Source: Haloparvum alkalitolerans
Lineage (GTDB): Archaea > Halobacteriota > Halobacteria > Halobacteriales > Haloferacaceae
DNA: 64,000 nt
Assembly (NCBI RefSeq): GCF_050122995.1
Contig: NZ_JBNLIA010000013.1
Coordinates: 1 to 64,000, forward strand
Reading direction: 5' to 3'
Below are positions 1 to 6,841 of this stretch, in pieces; within the stretch, counting starts at the first letter, position 1; every line of letters begins with the position of its first letter. Below the pieces are notes generated by a model. The model was not told where the DNA came from. It searched no databases and saw nothing but the letters and a program-made list of their open reading frames with translations. The translations under genes were made by a program, and so were the position numbers.

Positions 1-377
1 GGCGGCGCGGCCGCATTGCGGTGCGGTTCGCGGCCGCGCCGCCACCGAGGCTGGGGAGGCGTGAGGCTGCGGTGCGGTCGCGGTGCTGTGCGGTTGCGGT
101 GGGTGGGACTGAAAGGGGCAGCCGACTCGATCCGGCCCCGGCGCCTCAAGCACCGCAGCGAGCGGTGCGGGGAGCGAGGAGCGCAGAGCGTGCCGCGGCC
201 GGTCGAGCCGGCTGGGGCTTTCGAGGTGGTGCTGTCCCGATCAGCAGGATCAGTAGCAGACACAGAAAACGCGTCGTAGGGAGAGCCGGCTGGAGCTTTC
301 TGGATGTTGCTGACCCAAGCAGCAGGATCTGCAGCAGATCCATAGTAGCCAGAACCGGTCGAGTCACCCCGAGCCGC
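1..377 (-). repeat. Family A dispersed repeat copy (377 bp without a gene)
   Basis: No convincing gene is present. Read on the minus strand it holds the modules seen again at 31380-31903 and 51229-52009: two tandem copies of a block around CCAGAAAGC(T/C)CCAGCCGGCTC followed by CTCCCTACGAC, then a GGCTCGACC junction, a segment ending in CTTGAGGCGCCGGGGCCGG, the element CTGCCCCTTTCAGTCCCACC, and a G/C-rich tail containing GCAGCCTCACGCCTCCCC. The outer end lies beyond the window start. It sits just 3' of the Kae1-Bud32 gene. Frames through it encode only Arg/Ala/Pro-rich low-complexity peptides and look non-coding. Confidence 0.8.
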
Positions 378-2072
378 TCACCGATATCGGCCGCGGCCCT
401 CGACCGTCCGCAGTCGCTCCAGCACGGCCGCGTCGCCGACGCTGGCGTACCCCTCCTCGACCGCGTCGACCAGCGCCTCGGGCGCGGTCGCGGTCCCGTA
501 GACGGAGCCCTCGAAGACGTGGAGGTCCATGGCGTGGTCCTCGACGTGACCCGAGTGGTAGCCGAGGCCGAAGTCGATCAGGTACGCGCGCTCGTCGTCC
601 ACGCGGACGTTCCGGGTCGTCGGGTCGCCGTGGACCAGCCCCGCCTGGTGGAGCCGCGCGAGGTGCTCGCCGACCTCGCGGGCGCGTTCCGGCGAGAGCC
701 CAGCCGCCAGGTCCGCGTCGCCGACGTGCTGGAGCGTCAGCGTCGCGTTCGGGAGGTCCACGTCGTGGACCAGCGGGGTCGGGACGCCGACGCGGCGCGC
801 CTCGCTGGTGAGCCGCGCCTCCGCGGTCGTGCGCTCGCGTCTGAGCGTCGCGTCCAGCTCCGGGTGCCGGTACGCCTTCGCGACGCGCCGCTTCACCACG
901 CGGTCCGTCTCGACGAGTTCGACGACCGCCTCCGCACCGCGATTGGCGGGGGCGCCGCTCGCGGACGCGTCGCTCGCGGAGTCGGTCCAGCCGGCTGCGC
1001 CGGGCGATACGTCCGAGGTCGGGGCCGTACCCGTCCCCGGCTTCGCGGCGGTCGTCGGCGTCCGCGCGACCGCCTCGTCGCTTCGCCACGTCACCGGCAC
1101 CTCGTCGGGCCGGAAGTCGGGATCGACCGCGGAGTCGGGGACCGCGAGCGTGTCGCCGGCCGCGGCCATCTTCGCGCCCAGCACCGCGATCATGCCGGCG
1201 TTGTCGCGCAGGAACCGCGGCTCGGGCGCGTGGAAGTCGGCGCCGCGCTCGCGGCACATCGTCGCCAGCATCTCCCGCAGGCGGTCGTTCTGCCCGACGC
1301 CGCCGCCGAGCACCAGCTCGTCGGCGCCCGTCAGCGAGAGCGCGCGCTCGGCGACCTCCGTCAGCATCGCGAAGACGTGCTCCTGGAGCGAGAAGCAGAC
1401 TGCCTCCACGGCCTCGCCGTCGTCGTAGGCGGCCTTCGCCGCGGACATGATCCCCGAGAAGGAGAAGTCCATTCCCTTGACGACGTACGGGAGGTCGAGC
1501 AGGTCGTCGGGGTCGGCCTCCGCGGCCGCGGCCTCGACCTTCGGCCCGCCGGGATGGCTCCAGCCGGCGTGGCGCGTGAACTTGTCGATGGCGTTGCCGA
1601 CGCCGGTGTCCATCGTCTCGCCGAGCACGCGGTAGCGCCCGTCGTGGAAGCCCAGCAGGTGCGCGTTCGCGCCCGAGGCGTTCAGACACACCGGGCTCTC
1701 GAAGCCCGACTGGTGGCGCCCGATCTCCAGGTGCGCGACCATGTGGTTGACGCCGACCAGCGGCACGTCGAGCGTCCCCGCGAGCGCCCGCGCGGCGGTC
1801 CCGACGGTCCTGAGACAGGGGCCGAGGCCGGGACCGCGGGAGAAGGCGACCGCGTCGACGCTGTCGGGGCCGTACTCCGCCTCGGCGTAGTCGAGCGCCT
1901 CGTCGACGACCTCGGGGATCGCGTCGGCCATGTGCTCGGCCGCCTCGCGCGGATGAATGCCGCCGCTCTCGGGTTCGTAGGCGTCGGAGAAAATCGCGGT
2001 CTCGTCAGCGTCGGCGTCGTGGACGGCCGCGCTCGCGCACCACGCGGTGCCCTCGATGCCGAGAACGATCAT
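378..2072 (-). CDS. kae1-bud32: KEOPS complex fusion Kae1-Bud32: tRNA N6-threonylcarbamoyladenosine transferase / atypical Ser/Thr kinase
   Basis: This 564-aa protein fuses the two catalytic KEOPS subunits, which transfer threonylcarbamoyl to A37 of ANN-decoding tRNAs in the cytoplasm. Residues 1 to about 330 are Kae1 (ASKHA fold): start MIVLGIEGTAWCASAAV, the HMVAH metal-binding pair at 110-114, and GGGVGQN further on. A low-complexity Thr/Ala/Asp-rich linker (about 335-370) leads into Bud32, which has the P-loop-less kinase catalytic loop HGDPTTRN and the metal-binding IDFGLG near the C-terminus. The fused arrangement is known in several euryarchaea. The gene is last in the minus-strand cluster, 12 bp after rps24e. 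Start is ATG at 2072, with no upstream room for a longer protein. Confidence 0.96.
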   Translation of the reverse strand: MIVLGIEGTAWCASAAVHDADADETAIFSDAYEPESGGIHPREAAEHMADAIPEVVDEALDYAEAEYGPDSVDAVAFSRGPGLGPCLRTVGTAARALAGTLDVPLVGVNHMVAHLEIGRHQSGFESPVCLNASGANAHLLGFHDGRYRVLGETMDTGVGNAIDKFTRHAGWSHPGGPKVEAAAAEADPDDLLDLPYVVKGMDFSFSGIMSAAKAAYDDGEAVEAVCFSLQEHVFAMLTEVAERALSLTGADELVLGGGVGQNDRLREMLATMCRERGADFHAPEPRFLRDNAGMIAVLGAKMAAAGDTLAVPDSAVDPDFRPDEVPVTWRSDEAVARTPTTAAKPGTGTAPTSDVSPGAAGWTDSASDASASGAPANRGAEAVVELVETDRVVKRRVAKAYRHPELDATLRRERTTAEARLTSEARRVGVPTPLVHDVDLPNATLTLQHVGDADLAAGLSPERAREVGEHLARLHQAGLVHGDPTTRNVRVDDERAYLIDFGLGYHSGHVEDHAMDLHVFEGSVYGTATAPEALVDAVEEGYASVGDAAVLERLRTVEGRGRYR

Positions 2073-2084
2073 GCGGCTGGCCGA

Positions 2085-2396
2085 TCAAGCCTCTTCGGCT
2101 TCCGCGTCCGCGTCCTCGGCGCCGATCTTGTTGCGTTCGAGCATGTGCTCCTGCTCGACCTCGGTCGCGAACTCGGCGCTGTCGTACACCTTCGCGTAGC
2201 CGACCGTCTTGCGCATGCCGAACTTCGTGTCGAGCTCGTGGACGACGACCTCGTCCGAGCCCTTGTCGAGCGTGGCCGCCAGCGAGTCGCGGACGGAGAG
2301 GCGAGAGGGCGTGGCCTCCTCGTGAACGATCTCGAATCGAACGTCCGTACGGTGCAGCATCGGGTTCTCCTCCTCGGAAATGATGTCGACGTCCAT
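2085..2396 (-). CDS. rps24e: 30S ribosomal protein S24e
   Basis: A 103-aa protein of the S24e family, a small-subunit ribosomal protein of archaea and eukaryotes. Recognisable features are the N-terminal strand MDVDIISEEENPMLHRTDV and the basic-acidic pattern RLSVRDSLAATLDKGSDEV, then KFGMRKTVGYAKVYDS, which is close to a family signature. The C-terminus is an acidic Glu/Ala-rich tail typical of halophilic versions. Start is ATG at 2396. A T-rich promoter-like element on the minus strand (about 2425-2439, CCTTTTACTGC) suggests it can be transcribed separately from the dephospho-CoA kinase gene 120 bp upstream. Kae1-Bud32 follows after 12 bp. The gene for S27ae, which I recall next to rps24e in some archaea, is not in this gap. 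Confidence 0.95.
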   Translation of the reverse strand: MDVDIISEEENPMLHRTDVRFEIVHEEATPSRLSVRDSLAATLDKGSDEVVVHELDTKFGMRKTVGYAKVYDSAEFATEVEQEHMLERNKIGAEDADAEAEEA

Positions 2397-2515
2397 AGTC
2401 AGTTACCACTACGTCCCTTCGAAAGCAGTAAAAGGATTTCGAAGCGGCCCCCTCGCGGCCGGACGCGCGTCAAGCGCGGCGGTCGCGGGGCCGGGACCTC
2501 GCCGGCTCCTGCCGG

Positions 2516-3085
2516 TCACGCGTCCGCGACGCCCAGCGCCGCGAGCGCGCCGTCGACGTCGCCGTCCAGCGCGCGGAACAGCGCCCGGGCGTCGTCCACC
2601 TGCTCCGGCGTCACCTCGACGCGGACCATCCCCTCGCCCGGCTGACCGTAGACCACGCTCGACCCGATCGGGGCCGCGACGATGGCGGGCAGCGCCGCCA
2701 GGTCCTCCTCGCCGATCACCTCGATGAGGGTCCGTTCCGGCGCCAGGAGGGCCTTCCCGAGCGCCTCCAGCAGCTTCAGCGAGAGCTCGCCCGCGGGGTT
2801 CTCGACGACGACCCGCCGCTCGCCCGCGCCGTCCAGCGCCTCGCGGATCTCGGCGGCCACCTCTTCCCGTTCGGTCTTACCGTCCACGAGCGCCACGTCC
2901 GGCTCGCGGCCGGCGTTCCTGAGGTGGTAGGTGACCACGTCGCCCACGGCGATCAGCGGGGCGTCGGGCGCGGCGTGGGCCTCGCGGGCGGCGTCGGCGT
3001 CCGCGATCAGCCGCTCGGCGTCGGCGTACACCGGACCGAGCGGCTCCTTGAACGCGTCCCGGAGGTCCCGCGGTAGCGAGAGCAT
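2516..3085 (-). CDS. GTP-dependent dephospho-CoA kinase (DUF359 family)
   Basis: A 189-aa member of the DUF359 family, which in archaea phosphorylates the 3'-hydroxyl of dephospho-CoA using GTP, the last step of CoA synthesis. Sequence features include LPRDLRDAFKEPLGPVY at the N-terminus, LIAVGDVVTYHL near 45-56, and the Asp-rich substrate segment VALVDGKTEREE followed by VENPAGELSLKLLEAL and IEVIGEEDLAALPA. These match the family as I remember it. It lies 13 bp downstream of spt4 in the aIF2-gamma/rpoE1/spt4 cluster, a neighbourhood I recall from other haloarchaea. It is probably cotranscribed with rpoE1 and spt4. Start is ATG at 3085. Confidence 0.88.
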   Translation of the reverse strand: MLSLPRDLRDAFKEPLGPVYADAERLIADADAAREAHAAPDAPLIAVGDVVTYHLRNAGREPDVALVDGKTEREEVAAEIREALDGAGERRVVVENPAGELSLKLLEALGKALLAPERTLIEVIGEEDLAALPAIVAAPIGSSVVYGQPGEGMVRVEVTPEQVDDARALFRALDGDVDGALAALGVADA

Positions 3086-3098
3086 CGGCGCGGGTCGG

Positions 3099-3296
3099 TC
3101 AGCGGACCTTCAGCGCGTACGACCCGGGCTCGGAGACGTTCATCTCCGTGGCGATCTCCGACTCCTCGGGATGGTTGATGATGACGTAGCCGGCCCAGTC
3201 CTCGGTCAGCGAGGAGGAGCCGCACAGATCACACGTCTGCGAGTCGGGGTCGTTGACGTAGTGGCACTCCCGGCAGGCGATGCGGTCCTCCGCCAT
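3099..3296 (-). CDS. spt4: Transcription elongation factor Spt4 (RNA polymerase subunit E'')
   Basis: A 65-aa protein with one zinc ribbon: CRECHYV near residues 8-14 and CDLCGSSSLTEDWAGYVII near 22-40. The TEDWAGYVIII-like strand and the ending ESEIATEMNVSEPGSYALKVR are typical of archaeal Spt4, which pairs with Spt5 (NusG homologue) on RNA polymerase for processivity. Its ATG (3294-3296) overlaps the stop codon of rpoE1 by one base, indicating translational coupling. Archaea usually encode it directly after rpoE1, as here. Confidence 0.95.
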   Translation of the reverse strand: MAEDRIACRECHYVNDPDSQTCDLCGSSSLTEDWAGYVIINHPEESEIATEMNVSEPGSYALKVR

Positions 3297-3871
3297 CAGT
3301 CGGCCTCCTCACCCGTCTGCTCGCGGTGACGGCGCTCCGACTCCAGCCACTCGTGTTTCCCGAGACCGGGCTGTTTGGCCGTCAGCCCGATCTTCGAGTC
3401 CCGCGGGTTGCGCTCGTCGATGCTCTTGGTGACGACGCGCACGCGGACGGCGTCGTCCACGCCGAGCACCTTGTCGGAGTCCGAGGAGGCGAGCTGCTGG
3501 TTCGCCCCGTCGAACGTGAGGTACTCGTCGGTGATCTGCGAGACGTGGAGCAGTCCGTCGACCGGACCGATGCCGACGAAGGCGCCGAACTCGACGGTCT
3601 CGACGACCGTCCCGTCGACGACCTCCTGCATGTCCGGGTCGAAGGTGAGCGCGTCGAACTCCACCTCGTAGTAGACGCCCGGGCGGTTGGGCAGCACCGC
3701 CCCCTCGCCGACGTCGTGTACGTCGATGACGCTCACGACGCTCCCGACGTCCTCGTCCATTCGTCCTTCCAGTTTGTCCTGGAGGAGTGCCTTCACCCGG
3801 TCGTCGGTGACGTCCGCCAAATGCTTTGGCGGCACCTCCACCGTGTCCTTGAGTCGAACTCGCTTGTACAT
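3296..3871 (-). CDS. rpo7: DNA-directed RNA polymerase subunit Rpo7 (RpoE1)
   Basis: A 191-aa protein with the Rpo7/RPB7 layout: an N-terminal tip domain (MYKRVRLKDTVEVPPKHL to about 80) and a C-terminal S1/OB RNA-binding domain (EVVDGTVVETVEFGAFVGIGPVDGLLHVSQI, about 85-115; ERNPRDSKIGLTAKQPGLG near 160-178). It forms the RNA polymerase stalk with Rpo4 and helps in open-complex formation and RNA binding. It lies between a PIN-domain gene and spt4 on the minus strand, in the order aIF2-gamma, PIN, rpo7, spt4. Start is ATG at 3871, seven bases after the PIN gene. The tail GEEAD is acidic, as expected in a halophile. Confidence 0.96.
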   Translation of the reverse strand: MYKRVRLKDTVEVPPKHLADVTDDRVKALLQDKLEGRMDEDVGSVVSVIDVHDVGEGAVLPNRPGVYYEVEFDALTFDPDMQEVVDGTVVETVEFGAFVGIGPVDGLLHVSQITDEYLTFDGANQQLASSDSDKVLGVDDAVRVRVVTKSIDERNPRDSKIGLTAKQPGLGKHEWLESERRHREQTGEEAD

Positions 3872-3878
3872 GCGTGGG

Positions 3879-4358
3879 CTATGGTTCCGTTATCGCCAGT
3901 GTGTTCCGACCCCTTAAACCGATTACTGGTACGTCCCGCGCCAGCACTCGGTCCTGCAGGGGGCCGTCGTTCGTCACGACGTAGTCGACCCGGCCGGCCG
4001 CGGCCAGTTCGACGAGCGCGTCGTCCGCGTACGATGCCTCGGTCTCGATCCGCTCGCCGCGCCGCGCCAGGTCCGCCCCGACGCTCGCGGCCTTCGCCTC
4101 CTCGCCGGCCCCCTCGCGGAGCCGGTCCAGCTCGGCCAGCACCGCCACGGGCACGACGACCGCGTAGACCCCGAGGAGCCGGTCGAGCTCCTCGAACGGC
4201 CGGACGTTCGCCTCCACCGGCGCCATCAGGGCGCTGGTGTCGAGCGCGACGGTCGGGGCGGCCTCCGGCTCCGCCTCGGCCTCGACCGCGTCGGCGTCCT
4301 GCTCCGACGCCCCGCCGTCTGCGTCCGTGTCGTCGTGGTCCGGGTCGGCGCTCGCCAC
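3879..4358 (-). CDS. PIN-domain (Fcf1-like/VapC9-type) nuclease
   Basis: A 159-aa protein. Residues 1-35 are an acidic low-complexity leader (DPDHDDTDADGGASEQDADAVEAEAEPEA). The rest is a PIN domain: VALDTSALMAPVEANV with the first catalytic Asp, an internal LLGVYAVVVPVAVLAELDRL with Glu/Asp, and YVVTNDGPLQDRVLARDVPVIGLRG carrying the acidic residues near the C-terminus. PIN proteins are Mg-dependent RNases; archaeal members beside aIF2-gamma are thought to act in rRNA processing, but that role is inference here. Start appears to be GTG at 4358, three bases after the aIF2-gamma stop, so it is read as part of that operon. An alternative start after the acidic leader cannot be excluded. Confidence 0.88.
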   Translation of the reverse strand: MASADPDHDDTDADGGASEQDADAVEAEAEPEAAPTVALDTSALMAPVEANVRPFEELDRLLGVYAVVVPVAVLAELDRLREGAGEEAKAASVGADLARRGERIETEASYADDALVELAAAGRVDYVVTNDGPLQDRVLARDVPVIGLRGRNTLAITEP

Positions 4359-4361
4359 GGC

Positions 4362-5588
4362 CTACTTCAGCGTCCCAACGCCGATGAGCCGCCACCGCGC
4401 GCCGACGCGGCGGTTGATCGCGATCTGTGCGCCCTCGGCCGCACAGACCGGACGCTTCAGGTTCACCTCGCACTCGCCGCCGCGCGCGCTCGTGACGGCG
4501 CCGACGGTCGTCGCGGTGCCGACGGTGAGCATCAGCGGCTCGCCGGTGGAGATCTCCTCGACCTCCCCCTCGCCGACGATGCGGTCGAGCAGGTCGACGT
4601 CCATCTCGAACGCCTCGCGCGTCGGCGGCAGCGTGCCGGGTTCGCCGGCGACCTGCCCCGCCAGCGCGTCGCCCTTCGTCAGGCTGGGGTCGAGCCCCGT
4701 GCCGACGCCGAGCAGTCCGCCGGGCGAGGCGGTCTCGACCTGCTCGTTGCCGGACTGTAGCGAGCGGACGCTCGTCTCCAGCGGCTCCCAGCGGGTCTCG
4801 CCGCCCTCCTCGACCTCGCGGCCGGGGCGGAGCTGTAAGTCGTCGCCGACGTCCAGCGTCCCCTCGACGAGCGAGCCACCGACGACGCCGCCCTCCAGTT
4901 CGTCGAACGTCGCGCCCGGACGGTTGATGTCGAACGAGCGCGCCACGAACATCCGGGAGTCGGCGTCCGGGTCGCGGTCGGGGGTCGGGATCTCCGTCTC
5001 GATGGCGTCGATGAGCAGGTCGAGGTTGACCTCCTGCTGGGCCGACACCGGGACGATGGGCGCGCCCTCCGCGACGGTCCCCTCGACGAACTCCTGGATC
5101 TGCTCGTAGTTCTCGACCGCCCGGTCGCGGTCGACCAGGTCGACCTTGTTCTGGGCGATGACGATGTTGTCGATGCCGATGATGTCGAGCGCCATCAGGT
5201 GCTCCTCGGTCTGCGCCTGCGGCACGTCCTCGGTGGCGCTCACGACGAGCACGGCGCCGTCCATGATCGACGCGCCCGACAGCATCGTCGCCATCAGCGT
5301 CTCGTGGCCCGGCGCGTCCACGAACGAGACGGTGCGGACGACCTCGCTCTCGGAGCCGTCCTCGCACTCCTCCTCGACGGTGTAACACTCGGGCTCGTCG
5401 ACGCCGGGACAGCGACGGAACGTCGCGTCCGCGTAGCCCAGCCTGATGGAGATTCCGCGCTTCATCTCCTCCGAGTGCTGGTCGGTCCACGAGCCGGACA
5501 ACGCCTGTACGAGCGTCGTCTTCCCGTGGTCGACGTGACCGACGAGTCCGATGTTCACCTCCGGTTGTGTGTTAGGTTGTGTCACCAT
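4362..5588 (-). CDS. eif2g: Translation initiation factor aIF-2 subunit gamma
   Basis: A 408-aa GTPase that carries initiator Met-tRNA to the 30S subunit. G1 is GHVDHGKTTL (about 16-25), switch I contains EEMKRGISIRLGYADA, G3 is VDAPGHETLM and G4 is QNKVDLVDR; a Cys-containing segment (RRCPGVDEPECYTVEEEC) matches the zinc-knuckle insertion of gamma subunits. Domains II and III follow, with FDINRPGATFDELEGGVVGGS. On the minus strand AGGAGGT (5591-5597) ends only 2 nt before the ATG at 5588, but 5 nt before a GTG at 5585 (second codon), so the real start may be that GTG. A TATA-like element lies about 50 bp upstream. It heads the minus-strand operon. Confidence 0.97.
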   Translation of the reverse strand: MVTQPNTQPEVNIGLVGHVDHGKTTLVQALSGSWTDQHSEEMKRGISIRLGYADATFRRCPGVDEPECYTVEEECEDGSESEVVRTVSFVDAPGHETLMATMLSGASIMDGAVLVVSATEDVPQAQTEEHLMALDIIGIDNIVIAQNKVDLVDRDRAVENYEQIQEFVEGTVAEGAPIVPVSAQQEVNLDLLIDAIETEIPTPDRDPDADSRMFVARSFDINRPGATFDELEGGVVGGSLVEGTLDVGDDLQLRPGREVEEGGETRWEPLETSVRSLQSGNEQVETASPGGLLGVGTGLDPSLTKGDALAGQVAGEPGTLPPTREAFEMDVDLLDRIVGEGEVEEISTGEPLMLTVGTATTVGAVTSARGGECEVNLKRPVCAAEGAQIAINRRVGARWRLIGVGTLK

Positions 5589-5778
5589 AGACCTCCTGTG
5601 AGAGTAATCTTGCGTGAATTTCGCCCCGTGCGAGTGATAAAGTTGCTGTTATCGGTGCGGTCGCGGCTTGCGGATCCGCCGCGTGGTTCGACGGTCGCAG
5701 CGACCGCGGGCGGCCTGCCCCTCGCGCTCCCGGACGGCGACCGACAGACGAAAGACGACCGCACACGACGATCCGACC

Positions 5779-6117
5779 ATGAGCGAGGAGCGCGAGCCGG
5801 TGAAGCCGAGCGACCTCGGCGGCGAGGGGCCGCCGGTCGAGGAGAAGCCCTACAAGATCGTCTTCGAGGCGAACAAGTGCTTCGGGGCGGGGCGCTGTGC
5901 CGAGGCGTCGGACAACTGGGAGCTGGACCTGGACACGGGGCTCGCGCGGCCGAAGTCCTACTACGTCGGCGAGGACGAACTGGCCGAGAACGTCCGCGCC
6001 GCGGAGCTGTGCCCCGCGAAGAAGGACCAGGGGATCATCCACGTCGTCGACCGCCGCACCGACGAGGAGATCGCGCCGGACCCCCACGGCGACGGGACGC
6101 TCTCGGTCGACTGGTAG
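5779..6117 (+). CDS. Single-cluster ferredoxin, probably [3Fe-4S]
   Basis: A 112-aa acidic protein starting at ATG 5779. The cluster-binding part is KCFGAGRCAEA (about residues 33-43) and ELCPAKK (about 77-83). Only three Cys are present, and the middle position of the usual CxxCxxC motif is Ala (CFGAGRC). In known monocluster ferredoxins this pattern binds [3Fe-4S] instead of [4Fe-4S], so that cluster type is inferred. The region between (WELDLDTGLARPKSYYVGEDEL) resembles ferredoxins of the Fer4_13 kind. It would be a small cytosolic electron carrier; the partner is not evident from the neighbours. It is divergent from the aIF2-gamma gene. Confidence 0.82.
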   Translation: MSEEREPVKPSDLGGEGPPVEEKPYKIVFEANKCFGAGRCAEASDNWELDLDTGLARPKSYYVGEDELAENVRAAELCPAKKDQGIIHVVDRRTDEEIAPDPHGDGTLSVDW

Positions 6118-6138
6118 GGCGTCGGCGCCGGCGTCCGA

Positions 6139-6309
6139 TCAGGCGCCGCCGTCCGCGTCCCCGACCGAGAGCAGCGCGGCGCCCGCGGCCACCGCCGCGA
6201 GGCCGGCCGCGAGCAGCGCCGTCTCTCCGGTCAGCCCACCACCGACCACCAGCGCGCCGCCGAGCGCGACAAGCAGCCAGACGACCGACCCGCCGTCCGT
6301 CGCGTTCAT
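6139..6309 (-). CDS. Small two-helix membrane protein (56 aa)
   Basis: Translating the minus strand from ATG at 6309 gives a 56-aa peptide beginning MNATDGGSVVWLLVALGG and ending LLSVGDADGGA. It contains two hydrophobic helices (about residues 9-26 and 29-49), joined by a short GLTGET turn and bounded by acidic ends. No family was recognised. The coding look is good: an ATG, a strongly hydrophobic-acidic pattern, no overlap with another gene, and a position between ferredoxin and tRNA-Leu. It is convergent with the ferredoxin gene. Small membrane proteins of this type are common in haloarchaea but mostly unstudied. Confidence 0.65.
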   Translation of the reverse strand: MNATDGGSVVWLLVALGGALVVGGGLTGETALLAAGLAAVAAGAALLSVGDADGGA

Positions 6310-6423
6310 AAAGAGCCCCTCGCGGCCGCCCCGTAAATCGGTGGCGGAGCGAGGGACGGCCAGGCGGACGGTCTCCGCCGCACCGAAAGCGGTTTCCCCG
6401 CGCCCGCGGATGGTTCAGAACGC

Positions 6424-6508
6424 GCGGGGGTGGCCGAGCCTGGCCAAAGGCGGCGGGCTTAAGACCCGCTCTCGAAGGAGTTCGAGGGTTCGAATCCCTT
6501 CCCCTGCA
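6424..6508 (+). tRNA. trnL-UAA: tRNA-Leu (anticodon UAA)
   Basis: The 85-nt sequence folds as a class II tRNA. The 7-bp acceptor GCGGGGG pairs with CCCCTGC (one G-U), with discriminator A. The anticodon stem GCGGG/CCCGC encloses CTTAAGA, giving anticodon TAA. A variable arm (TCTCGAAGGAGTTCGA) and the T-arm GAGGGTTCGAATCCCTT follow. CCA is not encoded. No intron is visible. A family A repeat fragment begins 32 bp downstream. Confidence 0.96.
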
Positions 6509-6841
6509 TTCTCCGACCGTTCGTGGCTGAGGCGGTGAGCCTGCACTCACGGCGGGAGTTCTGCGGGATCCGCGAAAAGTGTTCGTACGGCGACGGCTGC
6601 GGTGCCGTGGCGATGCCTGGTGGCGCAGTCGCGCGACCGCGGCCGGGCGAGGTCGGGGAGGCGCGAGGCTGCTGTGCGGTCGCGGGGCGGTGAGTGGGGC
6701 TTTCTGGATGGCGCTGTCCCCAGCGGCAGGGTCGACAGTAGTGACAGAACCCTCGTGGGGAAGCCGGCAGAACGCGATCCGCGGGATCTGCGACGGACCG
6801 AACGACGACGGGCCGAACGGCGACGGCCCCGGACGCGGGCC
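6509..6841 (-). repeat. Family A repeat, short copy, between tRNA-Leu and pyrC (333 bp without a gene)
   Basis: No gene is seen. At 6541-6559 lies the reverse complement of ACTCCCGCCGTGAGTGCAG, the exact 19-bp end also found at 31885-31903 and 51991-52009. Next to it, also shared with the 51229-52009 copy, is a TTTTCGCGGATC segment. The block at about 6640-6720 carries the reverse of CTCACCGCCCCGCGACCGC and CAGAAAGCCCCACTC. The central modules found in longer copies are missing. The rest (6721-6841) is degenerate and ends in a purine-rich stretch before the pyrC stop. Confidence 0.78.

Noticed and set aside
21..2645. Very long open frame (874 codons) on plus opposite kae1-bud32 and rps24e
   Set aside because: It is the antisense shadow of GC-rich genes: Arg/Val/Gly-rich peptide, no domains, and it runs through the family A repeat.
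6424..6841. Integration site next to tRNA-Leu
   Set aside because: The region after the tRNA is repeat family A, but I find no integrase and no duplicated tRNA 3' end within the window.
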